From Odiellus spinosus (taxonomy: Eukaryota; Arthropoda; Arachnida; Opiliones; Phalangiidae), in the NCBI GenBank assembly GCA_963920705.1, contig OY987225.1, positions 4,064,162 through 4,128,161 on the forward strand: DNA of 64,000 nt, in the 5' to 3' direction. This document shows positions 39,310 to 50,665 of the stretch, piece after piece. Every line of letters starts with the position of its first letter. The stretch's first letter is position 1. Below the pieces are notes generated by a model, which searched no databases, was not told where the DNA came from, and saw nothing but the letters and a program-made list of their open reading frames with translations. The translations under genes were made by a program, and so were the position numbers.

Positions 39310-41690
39310 TTATGACCTACTCGGTCACGTGCTAGAACATTGCCACGTGCAGGGACGGAAACAAGCACAAGTCACTGGACATTGTCTGATATATTTTCCA
39401 AATGCCCCATAACTTTTTATTTTTGAGAGGGAGTCACTGGTCGTTTGTCCTATATGAAAAAGTTCTTATTAATAGGAGAAATCTAGTAATGTCTGATAAT
39501 TCTTTTAAAGGTCCGATTACTTTGAATAGGTGAAGGGGGGGGGGGTTACTGGACGTTCGTCCAATAAGAAAACTTTTCTTATTTCCGTCTCTGGCCACGT
39601 GCAAGATTATTCGTGACGTGAACCGTATGACTGCACATAATCATTAAAAAACCACTTCCGTTCGAAATATTTTTGGGGAAAATTAAGGTATTACGCTTGC
39701 GCAATAGCCACCAATCCGGGACCGCCAATCTAACTTGAATTTACACTGTAGGAAATAACGTCACGCACTTATACGATTAGGGGCGGATGGTATTAGCGAA
39801 CTGCAGCAGCTGAATCCGGCTACAGAGGTTCCAAAGGGGGGAGGGGGTGAAAATCGGTCAAAAAAAAAGGAGGTCAAAGGGAGGTAAAATTAAAAAATGA
39901 AATCGGGATAAGGCATGCCTTATCTCTAATGGTTTTAGTCGTGTCTTTTTGCGTGAGTTCACGATCAGTGCGCAAAACATCTCTACATACTTCTTCGGAC
40001 ACGGAGAGCAGACTTAGGCCGGAGCTGTCATCATAATTGTCGCTTTAAAAATATTTTTCTGGACCATGTGATAATTGTGTATTGGAGTTTGCATTACCGA
40101 ATTAGAAGCAACTAAAACATGAGATTTTGTAACATCAATAAAGGGTTGTGGTTTAGAAGTAAGAATTGGCTGAGGCATAGTTGGTAGTGTTCGTAGTGCC
40201 TTCGTAATCTGGACCAGTACTCTGCAAAACGTTAGGAAGTGAAGTGCTCTGTTCCTGTAACTCATAAAAGGTCATAACCCATTTTTCATGGATTTCAAGA
40301 TCATCCAAGATTTGAACTTTGTCGTTATTATGAGTCCCCCGTGTATTTTAAATAATCCTAGCGAAAGCAACATAATGACTATAACATAATGCACTACGTA
40401 ACTTTTCAGCTTATAGTGATGTCCGAAATATTCAATTTGTGGTTCTAGCAAACAAGTTTGGCGATTTTTGGCATTTCATCAGCTGTCATAGGGCAGAAAA
40501 AATTCAATATTTTGTGGGGGTGAGATTAATCATTAACTCCTGTCATTATTTGGTTTTTGTCGGTACTGGGCCAATTAAAACCATCTCCAAAGGCCTTTTC
40601 GAGTGCCTTTGGTTCCATTTCGAACGCATATTGAGAAATATTTGTCTGTGAAGTTTTTAAACAATATACTTCACTGCTGCGTCTTAGGTAGACCGTGTAC
40701 TTTTACATTCTAAACAACGGTACGAAAATTCGAAGTTATAACTAAAACTATCGCCTAAAAGGGAGGTGATCTCGTTTAATATTTCCTGAGGATCTTGTAT
40801 GGTTCCAAAGCCTAATCTGTTTCTCGAAATCTTTTCAACAAGACGGAAAAGTTGGAAAACTTCTACTGACTTTACCGGCAACATTGTATCCTCAGTCAGT
40901 TTTACGAGAAACTAATAGAATTTTATTGGATATTCTTGTCTGATTTAACCGAATAACTTCTATCAGAGCTTGTAAAGAGAACTCCACTAATTTTCTTAAA
41001 AATTTTGAATTTCTCTCCTCGTAACGGATTTTACACATTGGCGACATTTTAAGGTTCTATCTTTTCTAGCCTGATAAGTCGAATTAGGGCTGCGTCCAAT
41101 AAAGCTCACCATGTAAAAAACTATATTCGGTTATCTCTGTCGCACCGTTTACGTCATAGCTTTGCAGAACGCTTTTGTTCCCTTTATCGTTGTTTTTGAA
41201 ATGGCCGCTAATTTTTTTTATGAACCACAAAAAGTGATGAAATTGTCGAGGAAAATCTTATAAACTTAAGTGGCACCCGAAGATCTTCCAAGAAAGTTAA
41301 GCAGGGAGCGTTTATTGCCACAATGTTTGGAAAAAGCCTCGCCCCCCCCCCGGTGCAAATCGAAGATTATATGAAGAGGGTAGTGCTATTTACACAAATT
41401 ATGATTTTAAATTTTAATTTGGAATGAGCCGTACAGCAGTCGAAGTAGACTTGATAATTTTGTAATAGTTTCTGTGGAATTCCTTAATTAACCTGAGCTA
41501 ATCTAACAATTTACACTTTCACCATTAACACAAAAAATAAAGCTTAATTAAACCAAAATATAATCTAAACAGATAGTCCCAGACACCTTTTCCAGTATTA
41601 AGATTTAACAGGTTGGGAAACCAAAATAATACCTCCCCGACAACTACGTGTTTTACCTAACCTAACCTAAAATATTAAAATTGTCGTTCT
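39310..41690. other. Largely featureless region with degraded coding scraps
   Basis: No confident gene. The minus strand at 40684-40884 encodes QDPQEILNEITSLLGDSF and later YRCLECKS, a faint echo of ubiquitin-specific protease fragments; 40014-40265 is an open frame without recognisable content. Homopolymer G-run at 39535-39544 and C-run at 41343-41352. Bases 41654-41669 contain three CCTAA units. Confidence 0.4.
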
Positions 41691-41941
41691 GTTAAGGCTG
41701 GTTTTCATTAGCCTATATTTCACGGAATCCGAAAAAAAAATTCGTAGAACTTGACGGAAAAATCCGCGTGGATTCGACGGCAAAACGTTTTCACCTAAAA
41801 TCAAAAACGCGCGTAAAATAACTCCCGCCGCCCACTAGTGGAGCAAGAGAGAAATTCAGGAGTGAATCAGAAGGGACGAACTGAACTGAACAGAGTAGAA
41901 AATTGCAAGATCGTGGCCTCTAGCCGCGCGCCTCTCTATTA

Positions 41942-44553
41942 ATGAAAATGGCGATCAACGAAGTGTCGATGGAGGATTTTTCTTCGGCTTATTTTAATTT
42001 AATTAATACGGTAATGATTTTTGCATTATGGCGAAAACAACGGCGAACTCGTTACGAGAGGCGTTTCTGGGTTCGCGACACTTTTCAAAGGAGAAAAGAA
42101 CAAGGTTTCTATTCTAACCTGATTCGCGAAATGCGGGAATCAGATCACGAGTCTCATTTTAGGTAAGGCCTAAAAGCGTCTGCTCATAACTGTAAGATTT
42201 TAATAATGATATATATTTTTAATTTAAAGATTCTTTCGGATGTCGCCTATTCAGTTTGACCAAATTTTAAATATGGTCAAACCTAAGATATTGAAACAAA
42301 CAACCCGATTTCGAAAACCAGTTGGACCTGAAGAACGGCTGGCGCTGACATTAGGGCAAGATTCAGATCTAAATAATAAAATGTAATAAATATTTAATTT
42401 CACACGTGTCTCTCTCAATAATAGATACTTTGCTAGTGGTGATAATCAGACAAGCATGTCATTTGAATTTCGGCTTGGAAAGACTACTGTGTGCAATATA
42501 ATTCGGGAAACCTGCAAAGCAATTTGGGAAACTCTTTCACCAAGATTCATGAAAATGCCTCAAACTGAAATTGAATGGGCTATTATTGGAAAAGACTTTG
42601 AAACACGCTGGAATCTTGCTCATTGCTGCGGAGCTCTGGATGGGAAGCATGTTCTGATCACATGCCCAGCAAATAGTGGATCCCAATATTTTAACTATAA
42701 AGGAACATTTAGTGTTGTTTTAATGGCACTTTGTGACGCCAATTATCGTTTTATTATGGTTGATATAGGGAACTATGGAAGTTCAAGTGATGCTGGAATA
42801 TTTTCATCTTGTAATTTTGGCGTCAAAGTGATAAACCAACAATTATCTATGCCACAAGAAAGAAATCTCCCAATTTCAGTTATACCATTCCCTCATTATT
42901 TTATTGGGGATGATGCATTCCCGTTGCTGCCCAACATAATGAAACCTTATTCGGGGCGGTTTTTGGACGAAGTAAAACAGGGGTGTAACAACTAGGGGGG
43001 GCACAGGGGGCATTGCCCCCTCCAATGTTAATCTTGCCCCCTCCAATAAATTCCTTTGCCCCCCTGCAAAATGTTTAGATTGCCCCCTCCGAAATGTTTA
43101 GATTTTGTGGAGTAGAACATTTTCCCTGCTAAACACCCAATAATTATTTAAAAAATACTTCTAATTATCCTATATTAGGAGAAATAATTTATATCAAAAT
43201 CGTGTAGCTCTAAAAATGTATTTCTTTGGTTACTACTAGATCTAGTTCAATATGCTCATAGAAAAATTTTACTGTTATTAAAGAACACCGTAGTACAAAG
43301 AGTTGGCTACTCATCGGCTAAGACCGCAGAAAAATTACTAAGGTTAGGCTTTAAAGTTGTCAAAATATAATACACAGACATTCCCACTCTTCGCTTTAAT
43401 CGCTTAAAATAAAACAAAAAGTACACTTCAAAAACATAATGGCCAAAACTAAAATTAAAAGTTAAAAACATAAACTACCGAACCTCAACCCTGACTAGAC
43501 TAGATTGGCCGTTGGGCTGTTGTGGGAATTCTCTACGTTAACGTTTTAACTTAAGTAACGTCTAAAAAAGAAAACTGACGGACTATATTGCGGACATAAA
43601 ATCCAAATATGAAGGTAAATACAATGTATGGGCCTTTACACAAAATTTGTTGACCATGGTGAATAACGTATAATAATATCCAAATAATTTAAGAGTCAGC
43701 TTCTGCCTAATTAAAAGAAACAGTTTATTAAATGGATATGAGAGCTTTCGGACCTACTAGAGTAGTGACTCCCATTTCAATCCTTTTCTACTCTAACAAA
43801 ATTTTCAAAAATATGTCCGAAAGCCCTTCTGAAAACGTTTATTTAATAAACTGTTTATTTTGAGCCATGGAGTAGCTGTCTCTACTCTAGTGATTTATTT
43901 GAAAAGTATTCTTCAATACTTTGTGTTGTACAATACCTTTGGGTAAGACTAGGACGTATGTGTTTGAAAAATGAAAATGCCTTTTAGTGTAAAAAGAAAA
44001 TTATGATATTTGTCCCCCCCCCTCCCATCTGAAAAAGGTATGCATTTGAAAATAAATTTCTATGTAGGAAAAAATGTTTTTGCATTATCACATTTGCGGA
44101 TTTTGCCCCCTCCAATATGAAAAAGGTTCATACGCCCCTGAAGTAAAAAGTACTTTTAATTTCCGTCTCTGTCGAGCACGCCGAATAGTTGAAAACGTGT
44201 TTGGAATTATGGCTGCCCAATGGAACATTTATCATAGAACTATAAAATAAAATCCTGAAAATGTCGATGGTATAATACAGGCAACACCTTGTTTACATAA
44301 TTTTCTGATGACGGATGAGGATGGAAAGCCAACACATCAGAGAAGATATAATCCCGAGGGTATGACAGATACTTTAGATGAGCTTGGAAATATATTAAAC
44401 GCAGGGCAATGGAGAAGGGAGATTGGTGATTCAGCCATAAGAGTAGGGCCTGGTATGAGAAAAGCAAATAGGTCTGGCGTGAAGCCTTCAAATTACAGGG
44501 ATAAATTAGCAAATTATTTGTACCATAAAGGTGCTACCAACTTCCACAAATGA
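41942..44553 (+). pseudogene. Harbinger DDE transposase, interrupted by a hAT
   Basis: Exon 1 is 41942-42160 (FALWRKQRRTRYERRFWVRDTFQRR), exon 2 about 42231-42380 (RMSPIQFDQIL, PEERLALTLG) and exon 3 from about 42426. CCGALDGKHVLI gives the first Asp and YFIGDDAFPLLPNIMKPY the second. The third (RRIVENVFGIMAAQW, near 44175) lies beyond the inserted element at 42978-44140. The C-terminus (CLHNFLMTDEDGKP, ANYLYHKG) ends at 44553. Exon layout and sequence parallel the transposase at 34806-36121. Besides the insertion there is an in-frame stop shortly after the Glu block, near 44248. Confidence 0.85.
42978..44140. mobile_element. Non-autonomous hAT (MITE-like) with 8-bp target duplication
   Basis: 1163 bp. 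It begins caggggtgtaac and ends tacgcccctg, short inverted repeats of hAT type. It is flanked by perfect 8-bp duplications aagtaaaa (42970-42977 and 44141-44148). Runs of gccccctccaat recur near both ends. No transposase frame is present. Bases 43725-43900 contain an internal inverted repeat (cagtttattaaa...tttaataaactg). Confidence 0.9.
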
Positions 44554-44639
44554 TGGGCAACCCCACACTGCGCTCTCAGCTTCTGAAATTCTTACTAATT
44601 TTAGCAATAATGATATCGTGGAGAATGTTAATATAATCG

Positions 44640-45960
44640 AAGAGAATGTAAACGAATCCACGTTAGAAACAGACCATGAAAACTCTTCTTTGGAGAAAGT
44701 GACAAATTAAATGTATCTTGGGAGGATCTAGAAAATGACAAAGATGTAAAATTCTTCATAGGTGAGTTAGAGTCAGTGATGAACTTGGTCGCGAGTGTCG
44801 AAATGCACGCTAAGAAGTGTGTCAGACCACTCCTTATGAGTAAAAGCAAATACAAGGGTCATGTCATTGAACTTATTATGCGTTGCGATAATAATCATGC
44901 AATTAAATGCGCTTCATCATCGATGATTGGAAAATTATACTCGGCAAACTACAGAATGAATCTGGCTTATACCGCGAGTGGAATGTTAGATGTTCAGTAC
45001 AAAACATTTACAAATATTGGAAAAATTGGGGCACCACACTGTTGTGACTTTTCTCAAATGCAAAATACTATCAAGGCTGCAATTGATATTGAGCTAATGA
45101 TGTCAACATCAGAAGCTCTTCACGAAGAGTTGGAATTGACTACCGACGGTGATGGGATAAGACTTGAAACAGACGCTAGACATGCGCAAAGAAAAAACTC
45201 GTTTCACACTGACGTTGTGGCCCTTGGGATGAAAACCCATCAAGTATTAAATCTCCAAAACGTTTGCAAAACAGACGACAGTTGTAGTCAACGTCACGAA
45301 GTCATAGGCACCCGAACACTTTGACAAACTCAGGGTTCACGTACTTGAACATGCTCATGATCAAAACCTCTCAGTAAATAAAATGGTGCGCGAAGAACGA
45401 ATGGAGACACACAACTCAAACGACCGATGGCATGTAGCCAAGGCTATCGGAAAAGAGGTGACCGCTATCGCGAAAGGTTCACAAAGAAATCACGGCGTGA
45501 CATGGCACTGCGAATTCAGCGATAAATCTACCCCCCCCCGAGAAACCACTCCTACTGGGCAATGGATAATTGTAAAGGTGATCCAGAAGTTTTAAAACAT
45601 TTGTTTCTAAATATAGTGGACCATTTCCAAAACAACCACAATGCGTGTCATGAGACGTCACGCTGCAAGGAAGAAAATTACGCTATGAAATGTAAAATTA
45701 TCAAAGAACCTGTTGCGATAAACCTTTTAAAAAAATCCATAATCAAGAGCAACGTATATAAAAACCCATCGGACTACATACACGCCCGCGATACGTATTT
45801 TGTGGAGTTCTTCAACAACATGTTTGATTTACGTTGATAAACGAATCCGTTACGGAGTTAGTAATTATAGGATGAGGACCGCCCTCGCCGTATTGGATTG
45901 GAACAGTGATGGCGCGAAATTAAAGGTGGATTGAAACACATATGTAAAAAACTTGTATAT
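44640..45960 (+). pseudogene. Transposase-like gene of an unclassified superfamily
   Basis: The main frame 44776-45324 has VIELIMRCDNNHAIKCASSSMIGKLYSANYRMNLAYTASGML, CCDFSQMQNTIKAAIDIE and LETDARHAQRKNSFHTDVVALG. Further right come NSNDRWHVAKAIGKEV, HGVTWHCEFSDK, NIVDHFQNNHNACHETSRC, SNVYKNPSDYIHARDTYFVEFFNNMFDLR and (45860-45920) MRTALAVLDWN. The TDARHA...D.WH...K, H.C...S.C and YFVE.FN series is a widespread family of invertebrate and fish repeats, possibly Kolobok-related (from memory). The frame changes near 45320 and 45590 and ends early at 45837, so it is dead. Confidence 0.55.
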
Positions 45961-46309
45961 AAATAAGAAATTCGAATATATTGAGAGAATATGGAGAAAT
46001 ATTGTAAACTCTAAAGCTTGAACTATAAAAAAGGCACGACATTTGTTTCCAAATTTAGACAATGATTTATTAATCAAGGTAAATAATTTCAGAAACTCGT
46101 AATAAATTTTTTAGTAAATGAATTAGTTTTATTTATTTTCACGAGTTAAACTTAAATATTTATAATAAAAATTAGTTCTAGCAATGGTTCTAGATACGAG
46201 TGCCTACAAAATATAGGAGTCATATTGGTTTACAGCTTCAAATCTAGTACGCTAGCAAATTTTCCTTGGGTAAATGAATAGAACGTCTTGACTAAATACG
46301 AACCCGCGT

Positions 46310-46590
46310 TACCTGATAGCAAAGTTGATAGTAAAGCGCTTTAATTTTCTACTGAACAGTGACAAGAGTAAATGAAAGTAATCTCTCTACAATAACCATC
46401 TATAACTGACACTAACGCGAAGGCTTAGGCAATATGACTTTCTATTTCCTGGTAGCGAAGTTGATAGTAAAGCGCTTTTATATCCTACTGACCAGTGACA
46501 GGTGTAAATGAAAGTAAACTCTCCGTAATAACCATTTTTAAATGACACTAACGCGAAGGCTGAGCCACTATAAAATTTCTATTATCCGGC
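46310..46590. repeat. Two tandem copies of a ~140-bp repeat
   Basis: Copies at about 46314-46447 and 46453-46588 share gttgatagtaaagcgctttt, cagtgacaRgWgtaaatgaa and gacactaacgcgaaggctKag at the same spacing with some 15 percent divergence. No coding potential. Confidence 0.8.
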
Positions 46591-46862
46591 GAAGAGAAAG
46601 AGGCTCATAGAATATGCCAACGAGCGTCCCCCTTCCAAAATCAGCGGGACGCCAACAGGCAGGCACAAAATGTCCCGGTCGCAATGGCGTTTTCGTCAAT
46701 CTACCTTGGCCAGAAACCTGTTTTGAGGAAAGCCGAAATGCAAGGGGAAGCCTAGAAGGTGAGTATATTTCCAGGGTGACAGGCAGAAGAAATCCTAGGC
46801 CTTTAACAGAAAATAAAATTCATACCTTTGTTATGACGAAACTTTTATATTAACTGCCTATA

Positions 46863-47070
46863 TATTAAACGAGAAATAAATAAACTTACCGGTAGAAATA
46901 TGCCCTTTCACGCAGATTCTGCGTGCCCCAGTATAAGGAGTATCGACAAATGAGCAAAAGGCCTTATGACGGGCACGCGCTCATTGGTCGCTACTCCTAA
47001 TACTTGGGCACGCAGGATCTCCACGAAAGGGCCCATTTTTACGGGCTTTTAATTTATTTCTCGTTTAATA
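46863..47070. mobile_element. MITE with symmetric arms and TA duplication
   Basis: 204 bp (46865-47068) between ttaaacgagaaataaa and tttatttctcgtttaa; TA on each side. The arms continue inward (ccctttcacgcag...gcgtgccc / gggcacgcagg...cgaaaggg), so most of the element is an inverted repeat. Target and structure suggest a Tc1/mariner-type MITE. Confidence 0.75.
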
Positions 47071-47279
47071 TTTGTTTTAAAAACTTTTACTGGTGAATTA
47101 GGCAACTATTGAAACGATAAAGAATCGATAAAAAATCACTTGTTATTAGGTTGTATTCTCCCTTTAATATCTTTCAAATGTTTGCCGAGGTTTAAAATAA
47201 ATCTTTAAATTGTTTATTAAAATAGTTGAGTTTTATTGCGAAATATTTAATGAAAATGATTTAAAAATTAACAAAAAAT

Positions 47280-47900
47280 TTACTCATCATCCTCATTTTC
47301 GTAAAAAAAGGTTTCAATTTGGAATCTTAATTCTTTGTTGTTTTTTTTTGATAGTTTTCTACATCTGTGAGCAACACTTTCAAAATAAATGTCAGTTTCA
47401 TCCCTAGCTTTTGAGTCACTTTTAATTGGTACTAGTTTATTAAAGTTACTACTCGCTGTCTGTAATATATCAACCATTTGTTTGTCAATTTCGTCATGCC
47501 TACGTTTCCGGGTCGTTTTGAAAGTATTTCTGGAAACGGAAGGGTTGCGTCCGTTTCTTCCTCTTGAGAATTTTCATCCCCTACTGATTCACTGACATCA
47601 CCCGTTGAATCAGTATTAGTCTCGACGCTACACTCCTCGGATCCTTTTTCTTCCTCGTCATCACCCAAGTTTCGATGTTCTCTGAAATACAAAAGTTTAA
47701 TAGATAATGTCATATGAAAGCATTATTTACATACGGTGTGACTTGCGTGCTGATTAAAAGGGCCGTAGCTTCTTCACCCGTATCTATTGATGCTTGACTT
47801 GAGTTGAGGCTTGCATCCTCTTTGTAGTTTACAGAATTGCTATTGGTTCTATGGGGATTAATATACATTCTGTTTGTAAATATTACGACTTTCATAAAAC
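47280..47900 (-). pseudogene. BESS-domain fragment of a MADF-BESS accessory gene
   Basis: Minus-strand exons at about 47890-47732 (SQASIDTGEEATALLI) and 47694-47280. The second is acidic (DDEEEKGSEECSVETNTDSTGD), then, after a frame change near 47510, carries a basic KTTRKRRHDEIDKQMVDILQTA stretch and ends ETDIYFESVAHRCRKLSKK.NKELRFQIETFFYENEDDE, a BESS motif. It parallels the C-terminus of the Harbinger accessory protein at 33331-34327. No MADF domain was found upstream. It may be the second gene of the Harbinger copy that begins at 41694. Confidence 0.6.
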
Positions 47901-47999
47901 ACTTACGATCTTGGTTGAACTGTAGCCGCTAAAAAACAATCCAAGGGTTTAAATAAATGCCACGAAGGGTAATCGAGATCATCCAGTCCAGCGCCGCTC

Positions 48000-48775
48000 T
48001 TCTTTTTCCCTTCAAAAAATATTTTTTCTTTTTAGTACCGATCCCTGATACTTTTCCATTTTTTCAAAGCTTCATCTCATAATATCATCAATTTTAATAT
48101 TTCCTTTCAATTTAAAGATAGAGGCGATCGCCCACAACCGCGGCGAGCATGCGGCGAGACAACAAGAAACACCTGTAGAACCACTTAGATCACGTGACAC
48201 GCTCAAATATACGACGTCACGACCTCAGACTTTTCTATTGGTCATTGCTTTCCTTTTCCGTAAAAGAATACGGAAAAATAGAAACTCAATTCCGTGCAAG
48301 GTCGATGAAAAACGCGAGAATTCACGGAAAGTTTTTCCCGAGAGGGAATCTCGAGTTAAATTTTTTAGGCGATTCAATTTTGCGATGTTTTTGACGGCGC
48401 GGTGGTCCGTCGATAATACCTCGATCCCGGGTTCCGCTCGATGGACCGTCGGAAATTTCATGTTTTTGGCTTCGATTCGAGAACATATTTTGACCGTGTT
48501 AGCTGTTTTGATCGTAGAAGGGAAATGATTTGAAGATTTTTCGTACCGTCGGTCTTAGGATATTGTAGTGGGGGTGGGAATTTAGCCACCTGATTTCATG
48601 TTTGGGCGAGTTTTAGCAAGTCTGTTTGAGAGGAGGTGGGATAGCAATAGTTCCATTTGTGTCGTACGATACCGAAATATCATTGAGTTTAATACAGGTT
48701 GTAACAATACCCTTACGAAAATGTAAAGCAATAAAGAGGCAACAATCTGGCTGCCTAGCTCAACCAAATTTTCAA
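48000..48775. other. No gene recognised
   Basis: Mixed composition with a GC-rich patch (48125-48160). The open frames on both strands at 48190-48530 are not supported by motif or codon pattern. Confidence 0.4.
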
Positions 48776-48779
48776 AACC

Positions 48780-49415
48780 TTTTTCGATTTAATTTGAAAA
48801 TGAAGGGTCGAATAGTCGCTATTAAATAATATAAAAATCAGTTCAACTAGAGTGTCCCTATAATAACCAAAGCATTGGGTTTAACTATTGAGACAGGCGG
48901 AGAATTCAGCGGCAAAGATAAAAAATGAAGCTCTTTTAATAGAGATGTAACAGCATGAAAGATAAACTCTAATTGACTCTTGAGTCTATAGTGGTTTTGT
49001 CGATTTTATTGAAAGTGAAGCGTCGAGACGTTGCAATTAAATCACCCAAAAATCAAGCAACCAAAAGTGGCATTTAAATAACGAAAACGTTGTCTTTGAC
49101 CATTGAAACAGGTGGAGAGTTCAACGGAAAAGAAAAAAACCTAAGCTTTTTTGAATAGCGATAGAACTGCCTGGAAGGAAAACTCTGATTGACTCTTGAG
49201 TCGATAGTGGTTTTGTCGATTTTATAGAAAGTGAAGCGTCGAAAAGTTGATGTAAAATCAATTAAAAATCAAGCAACCAAAAGTGGATTTAAATAACGAA
49301 AACGTTGTCTTTGACCATTGAGACAGGTGGAGAGTTCAACGGAAAAGAAAAAAAATACCAAGCTTATTTTGATAGAGATAGAACTGCCTGGAAGGAAAAC
49401 TCTAGTTGACTCCCA
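48780..49415. repeat. Three tandem ~210-bp repeat units
   Basis: Units of about 205-215 bp, ending near 48985, 49200 and 49412. Each contains gtcgattttat.gaaagtgaagcg, aaaaatcaagcaaccaaaag, gacaggtggagagttcaacgg and ttgactcttgag at equal spacing. The first unit is the most diverged and units two and three are the most alike, as in a growing satellite. Confidence 0.85.
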
Positions 49416-49429
49416 AGGTCAGAGAAAGA

Positions 49430-50540
49430 CTGGCGACTAAACAAAGACGATTGTATTCAATGAATGGCGAGATTCCTTCATTTACCCCCTTCTATAAGAG
49501 TTCCCGATGCTCGCACCACACATGAAATTCCCTTTTCTTGACGATGCTATTATTTCTCTTCTTACCTTCGTTTTTCTAGTGAAACCCACTCAACTTATTT
49601 TCCGATCGCCTTCTTTATACCCCTTTTTTATGTATTGAACCCTTCCGTGATTCTTTCTCGACGCCGTTTGTAAGAAGCTGGGCGCGGGTTTTTACACGGA
49701 AAAAGGAACATTATTATTGGAAACATTGGTCATTTTTAAAAAGCGCTCCCAACTATATAATTGTAGCATTTAAATTGAGTATTTTTAAGTCCATTTACTA
49801 GTAATTCTTGCAAGTAAAGAGAAAAAATTATAAAGCCGGGTGGTCCAGCGGAAAATAGAAACTGAGAGTGCGATTTCAATTAAAATCAAAGACACTGTTG
49901 GAACTGAAAATGTTTGCAAGCGTGTGAACATTTGCAACGGAGCTCAGATGTGTTTATTTCCTCAATCAATGTGGTAATTATATGATTTTAAATCATTGTC
50001 CCTATTCGGTTTTTACGTGCTACACGCTGACGTGATCCATTTTCGGATAAATTAACTCTAGTTAATCCATGCGCATTATCTTTAATTTACTTTGCTAAGC
50101 CTTTCCCCTCGTGTTCGCGGATAGAGAGAGGAATGTAGTGGACGTACAAAAAATCCTCGAAATTTCCAAGTTCACTCGAGTTCGGCTTGGCACGAAAACG
50201 AAACGAGCCGTCACTATGGGATTGTTACGACCATACTCCTTGCCAAAGCTGCCTTCTACTATCGTTATTCATGTATGTGAGCGCGGTTACATGGGAGGTT
50301 CGAAAAGCGGTTTATCTTAAATTCGCGTTTGGGGAAAGGCGCTTTTGGAAGGGGTTTTTCGTTACATGCGCGAACTTGGTTTATTCAAGGTTTTCCCCTT
50401 TCGCATCCGCGTCTTTAGTAACCGGTTTTCTTTTCGGTCTCTTCGTCTGTCATTCAGTAGATTGTGAGTTAGAAGTTGGTACGCGATGGCTGAGTCAGTT
50501 GAGATTTTAGTTAAAGTTTTAATTTTGGCGTTTCAATTTC
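49430..50540. other. No gene recognised
   Basis: AT-rich DNA with short unsupported frames (for example 50111-50510 on plus). No inverted or tandem repeat of note. Confidence 0.4.
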
Positions 50541-50542
50541 AT

Positions 50543-50665
50543 TTATGAATGAGCGGGCCTTTGTAGCGGTGAATGAGCGGAACTTTGTAGCTGTGAATGA
50601 GCGGGTCTTTGAAGCGGTGAATGAGCGGGTCTTTGTAGCTGAGAGTGAGCGGGACTTTGTAACTG
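50543..50665. repeat. 27-bp coding minisatellite
   Basis: Four to five units of about 27 bp (gaatgagcgg.tctttgtagctgt) coding for repeated Ser-Pro-Leu-Gln-Arg-Pro-Ala-His on the minus strand. Confidence 0.75.

Larger units (their letters stand above)
41694..44553 (+). mobile_element. Third PIF/Harbinger element, interrupted
   Basis: The left end is probably near 41694 (ggctggttttcattagcc after tta). It encodes a transposase close to that of the 32994-36331 element but in opposite orientation. A non-autonomous hAT (42978-44140) is inserted in it. The right end was not found before 44553; by analogy with the first element it may extend to the BESS gene at 47280-47900, with later insertions between. 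Confidence 0.6.

Noticed and set aside
40684-40884. Ubiquitin-specific protease fragment
   Set aside because: Only one short block (QDPQEILNE) and a CxxC pair resemble the family; too little to annotate as a gene.
41654-41669. Arthropod telomere repeat (CCTAA)n
   Set aside because: Only three units; expected by chance in AT-rich DNA of this length and not evidence of a telomere.
48190-48530. Overlapping frames on both strands near 48.3 kb
   Set aside because: Frames on both strands without motif or conserved neighbour; composition effect.
50111-50510. 107-codon plus-strand frame
   Set aside because: No domain, no promoter, and an unrelated frame is open in the same stretch.
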